From the NCBI GenBank assembly GCA_024275895.1, contig JAJRYE010000044.1:1-64000 (forward strand): a DNA stretch of 64,000 nucleotides, given 5' to 3'. The DNA comes from Alphaproteobacteria bacterium (GTDB taxonomy: Bacteria > Pseudomonadota > Alphaproteobacteria > Rhizobiales > BM303). This document shows, one piece after another, positions 10,035-18,143 of this stretch. The notes beneath the pieces are model-generated. The model saw only the letters and a list, made by a program, of their open reading frames with translations, was not told the DNA's origin and searched no databases. The position numbers were made by a program, and so were the translations under genes. Numbering within the stretch: the first letter of the stretch is position 1; each line of letters starts with the position of its first letter.

Positions 10035-10820
10035 TCAGTCTCCCTCGCCAATGGGCGGGGCCGCCAGCTCGCCCGCCAGCACCTCGGCCACATGGCGCAC
10101 TTCCACATCCGAGCCCTCGCGTTTGAGCCGCCCGGCGATATTCATCAGACAGCCCAGATCGCTGCCCAGCAGCAGTTTCGCGCCCGTGTCCCCGATATCC
10201 TTTGTTTTTACCGAGACAATTTTGCCCGATATGTCGGGGTATTTAACCGAGAACGCGCCGCCGAAACCGCAGCAGGCATTGGGATCGGTCAGCTCGCGCA
10301 GCTCCAGCCCGTCAATACTGGCCAAAAGTGTGCGTGGCTGTGCTTTAATGCCCAACTCGCGCATTCCCGAACATGAATCATGATAGGTGGCCCTCGCATC
10401 GAGTTTCATATCCACCCCCCGAACCCCTAAAGTGCCGGTGAGAAAACTGATAAGCTCATAGGTCTTGTCGGCAAGATCGACAGCGCGCGCGCCAAATTGC
10501 GGGTCATCTTTCAAAAGCTCCGGATAATGAACCCTGATCATGGCGGCGCACGAGCCTGAAGGGGCAATCACATATTCGAAACTCTCAAAAGCTGAAACGA
10601 CATTGCGCGCCAGAGCTTTGGCGCCGGCCTCGTCGCCCGAATTATAGGCCGGTTGGCCACAGCAGGTTTGTGTTTCCGGCACCTCGACAATGCAGCCGGC
10701 ATTCTCAAGCAGCTTCACTGCCGCAAACGCCACCGAGGGGCGGAACAGATCGGCCAGGCAGGTCACAAACAGGCCGATGCGGATTGCATCGGGAGCGGGG
10801 GATTTTTTCTTCTTCACCAT
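10035..10820 (-). CDS. lutA: Lactate utilization protein A (CCG-domain Fe-S oxidoreductase)
   Basis: LutA carries two cysteine-rich CCG domains of the kind found in glycolate oxidase GlcF and heterodisulfide reductase. In this 261-residue protein they end in TCCGQPAYNSGD (near residue 57) and ACCGFGGAFSVKYPDIS (near residue 200). It is first in a tight lutABC operon oxidising L-lactate to pyruvate. The charged start KKKK precedes the conserved IGLFVTCLADLF strand. AAGGG lies about eight bases before the ATG. The operon is divergent from a TRAP transporter, the likely source of its substrate. Confidence 0.94.
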   Translation of the reverse strand: MVKKKKSPAPDAIRIGLFVTCLADLFRPSVAFAAVKLLENAGCIVEVPETQTCCGQPAYNSGDEAGAKALARNVVSAFESFEYVIAPSGSCAAMIRVHYPELLKDDPQFGARAVDLADKTYELISFLTGTLGVRGVDMKLDARATYHDSCSGMRELGIKAQPRTLLASIDGLELRELTDPNACCGFGGAFSVKYPDISGKIVSVKTKDIGDTGAKLLLGSDLGCLMNIAGRLKREGSDVEVRHVAEVLAGELAAPPIGEGD

Positions 10821-10994
10821 TTGCCTGACCCTTGCCGGTAATTTCCCTGCCTCTGGCTGGAGTTCTTCCAGCTGCCCGGCCTTCCCGAATTGATAAAGTT
10901 GTACTGGAAAACCATGGAAAAAGGGGTTAGCATCCAGCCGGTCGATAAAGCCACTACACTATTCTTTAGCGTTTCCACGGGAGGAAATCCAACA
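10821..10994. promoter_or_regulatory. Divergent lutABC / TRAP control region
   Basis: The 174 bp between lutA and dctP must hold both promoters. Toward dctP there is an A+T-richer stretch (TACACTATTCTTTAG around 10954) and a strong GGGAGGAAA ribosome-binding site before ATG 10995. No LldR/GntR-type palindrome could be recognised with confidence, and no regulator gene adjoins it. Confidence 0.45.
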
Positions 10995-12035
10995 ATGAAA
11001 AAAATAATGAGCACGGCTGTATTGGGTGCAGCCCTCGCGCTTGGGCTGGCGGTTGCGCCGGCCTCGGCCAAAAAGGTCAAATGGAATATGGCCAGCGCAT
11101 TTCCGAGCAAACTGGTTCAACTCGGCTCGCTCGGCGTTCAGCTTTCCAAGAATATCAAGGCCATTTCAGGCGGCCAGATGCAGTTGAAATTCTTTGAGCC
11201 CAAGGCCCTTGTGCCGCCTTTGGAGATGTTTGACGCCATCAAGGGCGGCTCGCTTGATGCGGCCTGGTCGGTGCCGGGCTACTGGCAGGGCAAGGAGCCC
11301 TCGCTCACCTTGTTCTCGACTGTCCCCTTCGGCCCCAACGCCGGTGAATATCTCGCCTGGATGTATTATGGCGGCGGCGAAAAACTGATGCAGAAGGTTT
11401 ATGCCAAACACGGGCTTTTCTCCCTCGTTTGCGGTGTGATCGCGCCGGAGGCTTCGGGCTGGTTCCGCAAGGAGATCAAAACCATTGACGATCTGAAGGG
11501 CCTCAAGATGCGTTTCTTTGGCCTTGGCGCCAAGGTCATGCAGAAAATGGGCGTCGAAACCCAGCTTCTGGCCGGCGGCGACATCTATCCGGCTCTGGAG
11601 CGCGGCACCATTGACGCCACCGAGTTCTCCATGCCCGCCATCGACCTCAAGCTCGGTTTTTACAATATCGCCAAGCATTATTATTTCCCCGGCTGGCATC
11701 AGCAATCCACCTTGTTTGAACTTCTCATGAGCAAGGCCAAATGGGAGGCACTGGACAAAACCAAGAAGGCCCAGCTCAAAACCGCCTGTAAAGCGAATAT
11801 CGGCATCGGCCTGGCCGAAGGCGAGGCAATTCAGTTCAAGGCCCTGAAAACCCTGAGGGAAAAAGGCGTTCAAATTCACAGATGGTCGCCTGAAATCCTC
11901 GCCGCTCTAGAGAAAAACTGGAATGAGGTTGTGGCCGAGCTTGCCGCCAGGGACGCCAATTTCAAGGAAGCCTGGGATTCGCTGACGAAATTCCGCGCCG
12001 ACTACAAGACCTGGAAAGATCTGGGCTATCTGTAG
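10995..12035 (+). CDS. dctP: TRAP transporter substrate-binding protein, DctP family
   Basis: This 346-residue periplasmic receptor has a signal peptide (MKKIMSTAVLGAALALGLAV, cleavage after ASA near residue 26). Its mature start KKVKWNMASAFPS is typical of the DctP fold. The conserved arginine that pairs with the ligand carboxylate is in LKGLKMRFFGLG near residue 172. The GGDIYPALERGTIDATEFS segment marks the hinge region of the 2-oxo acid/lactate-type binding proteins. The start follows GGGAGGAAA; a longer frame from 10890 has no such site and would bury the signal peptide. Divergence from lutABC makes lactate the best substrate guess. The ligand cannot be read from sequence alone. Confidence 0.93.
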   Translation: MKKIMSTAVLGAALALGLAVAPASAKKVKWNMASAFPSKLVQLGSLGVQLSKNIKAISGGQMQLKFFEPKALVPPLEMFDAIKGGSLDAAWSVPGYWQGKEPSLTLFSTVPFGPNAGEYLAWMYYGGGEKLMQKVYAKHGLFSLVCGVIAPEASGWFRKEIKTIDDLKGLKMRFFGLGAKVMQKMGVETQLLAGGDIYPALERGTIDATEFSMPAIDLKLGFYNIAKHYYFPGWHQQSTLFELLMSKAKWEALDKTKKAQLKTACKANIGIGLAEGEAIQFKALKTLREKGVQIHRWSPEILAALEKNWNEVVAELAARDANFKEAWDSLTKFRADYKTWKDLGYL

Positions 12036-12052
12036 GATGCCCGAGCGATCCG

Positions 12053-12085
12053 AACCCGGGGAGTTTGATCCTCCCCGGGTTTTTT
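12053..12085 (+). terminator. Intra-operon terminator/attenuator between dctP and dctQ
   Basis: A perfect 11-bp stem (AACCCGGGGAG at 12053-12063 with its complement at 12071-12081) encloses a 7-nt loop and runs straight into TTTT. It lies between the receptor gene and the membrane subunit genes, so it should cut transcription after dctP. That would give many receptors per transporter, as is usual for binding-protein systems. Confidence 0.85.
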
Positions 12086-12113
12086 CAATACAATAATCAG
12101 GGGGAGTGTTCCG

Positions 12114-12677
12114 GTGAGCGGATTACTCAGATTGAGCGCCGGGATTGACCGGTTGCTGGGGGGCATTGCCAAAATTGGCGGCTGGTGCGGGTTTATTCTG
12201 ATCGTGCTGGTCATGTATGATGTCATCACCCGCTATTTCGGCGTGCCGCGCGGATTTGGCATCAACGCAACGCAATTGCAAGAATCGGAATACTGGGCGC
12301 ATACATTTTTATTCGCGCTGGTTATCGGTTATGCCTATCGCCGTCAGGCCCATGTGCGCATTGATCTCCTGCGTGACCGGCTTTCACTCAAGAGCCGCTA
12401 TGCCCTGGAAATTTTCGGCATCCTGGCCTTTCTCATTCCCTACAGCCTGATCGCGTTTTATTTCACCTTTGATTATACCGCCCGCTCATTTGCCGAACAT
12501 GAAGTTTCCAAATCGACCATTGGCCTCAGTTACACCTGGATTCTCAAATCCGCCATGCCGATCATGTACGCCCTGCTCGGGCTGGCCGGCATATCGCAGC
12601 TCATCAAGTCCATCGCCGGTTTTATCGGCGTTTTGCCCGACAACATGGTGTCCGAAACGCTCGGGGGGGATGCCTAG
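12114..12677 (+). CDS. dctQ: TRAP transporter small permease, DctQ
   Basis: This 187-residue protein has four hydrophobic helices (about residues 18-38, 58-78, 97-117 and 140-160), as expected for the small TRAP membrane subunit. ESEYWAHTFLFALVIGYAYRRQAHVRIDLL at the second helix is the family signature region. Translation is predicted to start at GTG 12114, eight bases after GGGGGAG. The dctM gene begins only three bases after its stop codon. The subunit pairs with DctM to form the sodium-dependent transporter fed by DctP. Confidence 0.92.
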   Translation: MSGLLRLSAGIDRLLGGIAKIGGWCGFILIVLVMYDVITRYFGVPRGFGINATQLQESEYWAHTFLFALVIGYAYRRQAHVRIDLLRDRLSLKSRYALEIFGILAFLIPYSLIAFYFTFDYTARSFAEHEVSKSTIGLSYTWILKSAMPIMYALLGLAGISQLIKSIAGFIGVLPDNMVSETLGGDA

Positions 12678-12680
12678 GTC

Positions 12681-14150
12681 ATGGATGTTTCGGAATTTCT
12701 CCCCCTGATGATGTTCGCCGCCCTGGCGGTGCTGCTGTTTTCAGGCTATCCGGTGGCCTTCGTTCTGGGCGGCATCGGTCTGACCTTCGGCTTTATCGGC
12801 ATGGCCATGGGCGAGTTTCATTTCGTCCTGTTCGGGATCATCCCCAGCCGCGTCTTCGGCGGCATTGCCGAAAGCCTTATCCTCACCGCGATCCCCATGT
12901 TTATCTTCATGGGCACCATGCTGGAAAAATCCGGCGCGGCGCGCGACCTGCTCAACTGCCTTCAGGTTTTGCTGCGCCGCGTTCCCGGCGGTCTGGCGCT
13001 TTCAGTCACCCTGATGGGCACCATCATGGCGGCAACAACCGGCATTATCGGCGCATCGGTCGTGATGATGACCCTGCTTTCGCTGCCCGTTATGCTGGAC
13101 CGCAAATACGATGTTCCCCTGGCCACTGGCACCATCGCCGCATCGGGCACTCTGGGCATCCTCATCCCGCCCTCCATCATGCTGGTGATCATGGCTGATC
13201 TTCTCGGGCGCTCGGTGGGCAATCTGTTTGTCGCTGCCATCTTCCCCGGGCTGCTCCTCGCCAGTTTTTACGTCGTCTACATCATCACCCGCTGTGCGAT
13301 AAACCCGAAACTCGCTCCCAGGCCCGAGAGCGATTTTGGCCCCGATACACTGGGCGGGTTGCTGGTTATGGTCCTGCGCTCCTTTATTCCGCCGATCTTC
13401 CTGATTATGGCGGTGCTGGGCTCGATCCTCATGGGGATCGCAACCCCGACCGAGGCCGCCGGCGTCGGCGCCGCCGGCTCGATATTGCTGGCCATTGTAA
13501 ATCTGATCATTATCCCCGCGCTTGGCGGCAAGCCGATGGATTTTACCCATAGTAATACCGCTGGTGTCTTTAAAGACAAATCAACCGGCAAGGGACTGCT
13601 TGCCGATCTCAAGCATTTCTGGGAGGTTTTGAAGGAAGTCATCGAACGCACGGCGCTCACCAACGGCATGTTGTTTGGTATATTCATCGGTGCCACCTTG
13701 TTCTCCTTCGTCTTCCGCACCCTGGGCGGCGATGATCTGGTGATCGAACTGGTGGAGGCTCTGGGCTTTGGCTCCTGGGGGCTGTTGTTCCTGATTATGG
13801 GAATCGTGTTTTTTCTCGGGTTTTTCTTCGACTGGATCGAGATCACCCTTATTGTGCTGCCGGTTTTCACGCCGATTGTCGAGTTGATGGATTTCGGCAC
13901 CCATGTCGAGCAACTTGAGATCGTGTACTGGTTTGCCATCATGCTGGCGGTCAATCTGCAAACCTCGTTCCTCACCCCGCCCTTTGGTTTTGCCCTGTTC
14001 TATATGAAGGCAGTCGCGCCGCGCGGTGTGAAGATCCAGCAGATTTACAAGGGCATCATTCCCTTCGTGATGATCCAGCTTGTCGGTCTCGGCCTCGTCA
14101 TGGCCTTCCCCGAAATCGCCCTGTGGCTGCCGCGGCAATTGCTGAATTAG
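12681..14150 (+). CDS. dctM: TRAP transporter large permease, DctM
   Basis: The 489-residue DctM subunit is the sodium-coupled channel of the TRAP transporter, with about a dozen hydrophobic helices. Family motifs include FSGYPVAFVLGGIGL near residue 14, the helix-hairpin region SGTLGILIPPSIMLVI near residue 155 and the C-terminal NLQTSFLTPPFGFALFYMK. The protein is longer than the ~430-residue DctM norm because of a hydrophilic stretch near residues 285-325, a feature of the 2-oxo acid/lactate branch. It follows dctQ at three bases and ends the operon. Confidence 0.94.
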   Translation: MDVSEFLPLMMFAALAVLLFSGYPVAFVLGGIGLTFGFIGMAMGEFHFVLFGIIPSRVFGGIAESLILTAIPMFIFMGTMLEKSGAARDLLNCLQVLLRRVPGGLALSVTLMGTIMAATTGIIGASVVMMTLLSLPVMLDRKYDVPLATGTIAASGTLGILIPPSIMLVIMADLLGRSVGNLFVAAIFPGLLLASFYVVYIITRCAINPKLAPRPESDFGPDTLGGLLVMVLRSFIPPIFLIMAVLGSILMGIATPTEAAGVGAAGSILLAIVNLIIIPALGGKPMDFTHSNTAGVFKDKSTGKGLLADLKHFWEVLKEVIERTALTNGMLFGIFIGATLFSFVFRTLGGDDLVIELVEALGFGSWGLLFLIMGIVFFLGFFFDWIEITLIVLPVFTPIVELMDFGTHVEQLEIVYWFAIMLAVNLQTSFLTPPFGFALFYMKAVAPRGVKIQQIYKGIIPFVMIQLVGLGLVMAFPEIALWLPRQLLN

Positions 14151-14202
14151 GGGTGGTTTTTGGTTTTGGTTTGGTTGGGTGTTGATTGGTTTTTTTGTTT
14201 TT

Positions 14203-14288
14203 GTTTTCCGCCCGCCTCCGGCGTGCGTCCGTTCGCGGGCTGGCGCTGGCTTTGCCAGCTTGCCCTGCCACGGAGGGGGGCGGAAAAC
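14203..14288 (+). repeat. Dispersed repeat module A, solo copy with inverted ends
   Basis: This 86-bp copy is bounded by 18-bp inverted ends, GTTTTCCGCCCGCCTCCG at 14203-14220 and CGGAGGGGGGCGGAAAAC at 14271-14288, which match at 17 of 18 positions. The middle holds the hairpin GCTGGC-TTT-GCCAGC. Outside the ends the sequence is T-rich on the left and A-rich on the right. It sits between the converging dctM and cytochrome c genes and has no module B attached. Confidence 0.85.
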
Positions 14289-14340
14289 AAAAAACCAAAC
14301 CTATCCCACTCCCCCGAAATAAATTTCATCCCGGGACCCA

Positions 14341-14371
14341 ATAAAAAACCGGGACCGCAAGGGTCCCGGTT
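14341..14371 (-). terminator. Rho-independent terminator of the cytochrome c gene
   Basis: A perfect 10-bp stem (AACCGGGACC at 14347-14356 and GGTCCCGGTT at 14362-14371) with a 5-nt loop is followed on the minus strand by a run of T. It lies 27 bases past the stop codon of the cytochrome gene. Confidence 0.88.
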
Positions 14372-14397
14372 TCAATCGGCCTGAAGCTGTGTGATCT

Positions 14398-14826
14398 TCA
14401 GTCCTTGAATGTTGCGATATAGGCAATCACGTTATCGCGATCTTTTTCTTTTTTCAGACCGGCAAAAGCCATTTTTCCCCTGCCTTTGGATTTGCCGCCG
14501 GTCGCAGCGTCTATAAAATCATGCAGGGTCTTGTTGACACCTTTTTTGGCGAGGTATTTATGCAGAATTTCCTCGTTCCACACCAGACCGGCATCAGAAG
14601 CCGCTTTCATCAGCTTGGAATATTTAAAGCCCTTCACGGTGCCGGCCTTGCGGCCGATGATGCCATAGAGATTCGGGCCGACCTTCTTCTTGCCGCCCTT
14701 TTCAATGGTATGGCAGGCTTTGCATTTCTTGAAGACCTTTTCGCCCTTCTTGATATGTCCATCAGCCAGCGCGACGCCCGGCACAATCATAAGCGCCGCA
14801 GCAGCGGCAAGAATTTTCAATTTCAT
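14398..14826 (-). CDS. Class I cytochrome c (cytochrome c2-like)
   Basis: A 142-residue exported cytochrome. The signal peptide [21 protein letters not shown] is followed by [18 protein letters not shown] with the CxxCH heme site near residue 38. [15 protein letters not shown] and the [19 protein letters not shown] tail are typical of cytochrome c2-like carriers, and the axial methionine is probably in GKMAFAGL near residue 123. The start was set at the signal peptide, with AGGAGAG ten bases upstream; the longer frame to 15021 is untranslated leader. It probably shuttles electrons in the periplasm. It is convergent with the TRAP operon and ends in a clear terminator. Confidence 0.92.
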   Translation of the reverse strand: MKLKILAAAAALMIVPGVALADGHIKKGEKVFKKCKACHTIEKGGKKKVGPNLYGIIGRKAGTVKGFKYSKLMKAASDAGLVWNEEILHKYLAKKGVNKTLHDFIDAATGGKSKGRGKMAFAGLKKEKDRDNVIAYIATFKD

Positions 14827-15437
14827 ATCTTTACATCTCTCCTGATCGGTTTCTGGTACGGCCATCGATTTTACGCGGCAAATCTCATATAAGACCAATA
14901 GGCGTAAAATCCATGTTAATTGATGGAAAAAACAATTCCACCCTGAATCCGGCCATAAGCCAAATCCATATCTGCCCACGATAACGGGCAGTAATATTCT
15001 TGTTTTGCCGCCAAAAGTCAATGTTTTGCAAGTTTGAATATTTCCAGCCGGATTGCGCCGGGGTTTGCCGTGCTTCTTGCCACAAAATCCGGTTTCCGTT
15101 TTTCGGCCCGGCTTGCGGCTTTGCCCGCCAGAATGTCTCGCCCTGATACAAAGAAGTTAACAGGGCAGATACAGACGCGATTTTTTCAAGGGCCTCAGGT
15201 TGTGGTTCGGGCATTAAAGATTATGGCCATATCGGCCCGTTTATCTGCTGTAAACTGCCGGGGTTGCATCTTGCATGGCGGCTGGGCCGGGCCGCTGGCG
15301 GACCCCGGCCGGAACACCGGCTTGAAAAATAAATACAACCTATGCGATTATTCACTTCTTTAATCAACTGTTAATGCCGATGATGGATAAGGTTAAGACA
15401 GTACAGGCAATCATTTCCATGACGGGGGTCACAATAA
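14827..15437. other. Long intergenic region, no gene recognised
   Basis: This 611-bp gap separates the divergent cytochrome c and PAS genes. Open frames exist on both strands (plus 15034-15363, minus 14885-15214), but neither has a ribosome-binding site, a recognisable family or the codon pattern of neighbouring genes. The last 90 bases before the PAS gene are A+T-richer (AACTGTTAATG, AAATAAATACAACC) and are the best place for its promoter. No RNA gene was recognised. Confidence 0.5.
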
Positions 15438-16025
15438 ATGGGCGCGCCAGCATTTAAAACACCTTTCGCATCGGCCGGAAAAACCGGGCCGTTAACGCGC
15501 AAACTCATGCAATACACCCGGACAACCGGCATTGAACGCTTCTTTGACAAGGGCGATATTATTGTCTCGAAGACGGATTTGAAAGGGCATATCACCTATG
15601 CCAACAAGGTATTTCTCGATATGGCCTCGCTGACCGAAGACGAGGTTATCGGCGCGCCTCATTCTCTAATCCGCCATCCGGATATGCCCAGATGCATCTT
15701 TAAATTGTTTTGGGACACCCTGTCCCGGGGGGAGGAAATTTTCGCCTATGTAGTGAATATGGCCAAAAACGGCGACCATTACTGGGTATTCGCCCATGTC
15801 ACCCCGACATTTGGACCTGATGGCAAGATCATCGGGTATCACTCCAACCGCCGGGTGCCGGAAAAACACGTCATGCCGATCATTACGGACCTCTATGGCA
15901 AATTACTGGCTGAGGAAAACCGCCACAGCGACCGCAAACAGGGCATAGAGGCCTCAACCGCCATGTTGCTTGATTTGCTTAAATCAAAAGGAACCGGTTA
16001 TGATGAATTTATCTTCACTTTATAA
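15438..16025 (+). CDS. PAS-domain sensor protein, Aer-type
   Basis: This 195-residue soluble protein is almost entirely one PAS domain (about residues 35-145). It has the Aer-type signature: [20 protein letters not shown], then LIRHPDMP, then [15 protein letters not shown]. Such domains usually bind FAD and report redox state. The C-terminal helix ends YDEFIFTL, a tail seen on stand-alone PAS partners of chemoreceptors. The gene overlaps the chemoreceptor gene by 26 bases, so the two are translationally coupled. Together they look like an energy-taxis receptor split into two polypeptides. FAD binding is inferred from family. Confidence 0.85.
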   Translation: MGAPAFKTPFASAGKTGPLTRKLMQYTRTTGIERFFDKGDIIVSKTDLKGHITYANKVFLDMASLTEDEVIGAPHSLIRHPDMPRCIFKLFWDTLSRGEEIFAYVVNMAKNGDHYWVFAHVTPTFGPDGKIIGYHSNRRVPEKHVMPIITDLYGKLLAEENRHSDRKQGIEASTAMLLDLLKSKGTGYDEFIFTL

Positions 16026-17304
16026 GACCAGGCTCATTCTTTGGGCCTCCTTGTTCGCCAGCGCCGGGATTGTTGTTTTCGCAGTTCTGAAAATGGGCAT
16101 GATGGGTGCTGCCGCCGCACCGCTGGTGGTTTTGCTGCTGATGGCGATTTATTATAACGGGCGTTCTGAAGCCAGTCTGAAACAGGTCAGCACCGTTTGC
16201 GCTGCCGCCGCCAGGGGCGACATGGAATCACGCATTCTCACCAACCGCGACAGCGGGGATATCGAAGTGCTTTCCAACAATATTAACCGGATGCTGGATC
16301 TTGCCGATGCATTTATCCGCGAGTCCAGGGCCTCGCTGTTCTATGTCAGTCAGGGCAAGTTTTTCCGCCGGGTGCTGGAAAGAGGATTGCACGGCGCCTA
16401 TCTCGACGGCGCCCAGACCACCAACAGGGCCAGCGAGACCATGAGGGTGAAATTTGAGAATTTTGCCGAGCTGACGGATCAGTTTGAAAGCAGCATCATG
16501 CATGTTGCCAGCAGCGTGAACGAATCCGCCAGCGGTTTGAAGGACACCGCCAAATCCATGACGTCAAGCGTCGACACCTCTCGCAATCTCACCCACGAGA
16601 TCAGCCAGAATGCGCAGCAAACCTCCGACAATGTCAACACCGTCGCCGTGGCTTCAGAAGAGCTTTCCTCGGCCGTCAACGAGATCGGCCAGCAAGTCTC
16701 GGTTTCGGCCGAAACAGCCAGCCGTGCCGTGAGCGAGGCCAATGAAACCCAGAAAGTTATTGTTTCCTTGAATGAATCCGCTGCTCAGATTGGCGAGGTT
16801 ATTGATCTTATTCGTGAAATTGCCGAGCAAACCAATCTGCTCGCCCTCAACGCCACCATTGAGGCCGCCCGCGCCGGCGAGGCGGGCAAAGGCTTTGCCG
16901 TTGTCGCCTCCGAGGTGAAAGCCCTCGCCACCCAGACTGCCAGGGCCACCGAAAGCATCGGCTCGCAAATCTCCGTCATGCAGGACAAAACCCGGCAATC
17001 GGTAAAAGCGATTCAAAATGTCAGCAAGACCATTGCCGATATGTCCAGTATCACCAGCGCCATTTCCGCCGCTGTTGAGGAGCAGGACGCCGCAACCCAG
17101 GAAATTTCGCGCAATATGCAGCAGGCCGCAAATGGAACCGAGATTGTTTCGGGCCATGTTGCCGGGGTTGCCGGTTCGATTGATGAGGCCGGTAATGCAG
17201 CCCAAACGGTTCTTGGTGCTTCTGACGGACTCCAGAACGAAGCCAGAGTTTTGCAAGAAGAGGTTGTAAAATACCTCGAACGTGCCCGCTCCGTCAGCGG
17301 GTAG
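16000..17304 (+). CDS. Methyl-accepting chemotaxis protein without periplasmic domain
   Basis: This 434-residue receptor has two adjacent transmembrane helices (about residues 8-27 and 31-48) with almost no periplasmic loop, then a HAMP-like region and a long signalling coiled coil. The hairpin tip is [20 protein letters not shown] near residue 277. With no external sensor, input probably comes from the overlapping PAS protein. The start at 16000 follows AAAGGA by seven bases and gives a 26-base overlap with the PAS gene. An immediately following ATG is an alternative. cheZ comes 38 bases downstream. Confidence 0.93.
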   Translation: MMNLSSLYKTRLILWASLFASAGIVVFAVLKMGMMGAAAAPLVVLLLMAIYYNGRSEASLKQVSTVCAAAARGDMESRILTNRDSGDIEVLSNNINRMLDLADAFIRESRASLFYVSQGKFFRRVLERGLHGAYLDGAQTTNRASETMRVKFENFAELTDQFESSIMHVASSVNESASGLKDTAKSMTSSVDTSRNLTHEISQNAQQTSDNVNTVAVASEELSSAVNEIGQQVSVSAETASRAVSEANETQKVIVSLNESAAQIGEVIDLIREIAEQTNLLALNATIEAARAGEAGKGFAVVASEVKALATQTARATESIGSQISVMQDKTRQSVKAIQNVSKTIADMSSITSAISAAVEEQDAATQEISRNMQQAANGTEIVSGHVAGVAGSIDEAGNAAQTVLGASDGLQNEARVLQEEVVKYLERARSVSG

Positions 17305-17342
17305 TTTTTTAACTTATTGAATTTACGGAGCTGTTTTGACCC

Positions 17343-18065
17343 ATGACCAGAGTGAATGTAAGGCGTTTTCGGATCGAGGCGCATGATGCGGACGGCGCGG
17401 CGGCAATTGCCGCTCCGGGTGTTTCGGCGGCCACTCCCGAACTCGGCGAAATTCTTGAAGCCATCAATGACCTGCGCAGGGCGATGGAACCGCAAAAAGA
17501 GCTGAGTGCCGATGTGATCAGCAATTTCCAGAAGGAATTGCATGAAGCCAAAAAACTCCGTGTCGAGATTGACGAGATTTATCAGGCAATTGACCAGACC
17601 AAGCGTGAAATCGCCACCATCCATGAAGGCTCCATATCCGGCGACCGCATGAACACGGTCACCGGCGAGCTGGACCAGATCGTTTTGGGAACCGAACAGG
17701 CCACCGAAGCCATTCTGGGCGCGGCCGAAGACATTGAAAGCCATGCCTCCGATCTTGCCGCTTCCTTGAAGGGCGCCGAGCATGATCTCGCCAATGACAT
17801 CCGCGAAAAGGTGGTTTTGCTGTTTGAGGCCTGCAACTTTCAGGACCTGACCGGCCAGCGCATCACCAAGGTGGTCAACACGCTCAAATTTATCGAGGAC
17901 CGCATCGAGCGCATGATGGGCATCTGGGGCGGCATCGACGCCTTTAGCGAGATCGAGGCTGACCTGCCCCGGCGCGAGGGCGATCAGGCCCTGCTGCACG
18001 GCCCCGGCCATCAGGACGACCCCGACCGCATTGCCCAGGACGATATCGACGCCCTGTTTGATTAG
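17343..18065 (+). CDS. cheZ: Chemotaxis protein phosphatase CheZ
   Basis: CheZ dephosphorylates CheY-P to end a tumble signal. This 240-residue protein is mostly helical. The active-site helix FEACNFQDLTGQRITKVV near residue 162 contains the Asp and Gln of the CheZ mechanism. The extreme C-terminus, AQDDIDALFD, is the CheY-binding peptide. The N-terminal ~30 residues are Ala-rich and probably flexible. It follows the PAS/receptor pair in the same direction, so the three genes form a compact sensing-and-termination unit. A second CheZ is encoded at 49017-49721. Confidence 0.9.
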   Translation: MTRVNVRRFRIEAHDADGAAAIAAPGVSAATPELGEILEAINDLRRAMEPQKELSADVISNFQKELHEAKKLRVEIDEIYQAIDQTKREIATIHEGSISGDRMNTVTGELDQIVLGTEQATEAILGAAEDIESHASDLAASLKGAEHDLANDIREKVVLLFEACNFQDLTGQRITKVVNTLKFIEDRIERMMGIWGGIDAFSEIEADLPRREGDQALLHGPGHQDDPDRIAQDDIDALFD

Positions 18066-18143
18066 GAATTGCCCGGCACCGGCCAATCCGCTACAACCGG
18101 CCCGACTTTGATTTTTTTCAATCACCGGGCTGTGAGTGCATCC

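Noticed and set aside
14885-15363. Open frames on both strands in the 14.8-15.4 kb gap
   Set aside because: Neither has a ribosome site, conserved domain or neighbour-like codon use, so they are recorded only as gap content.
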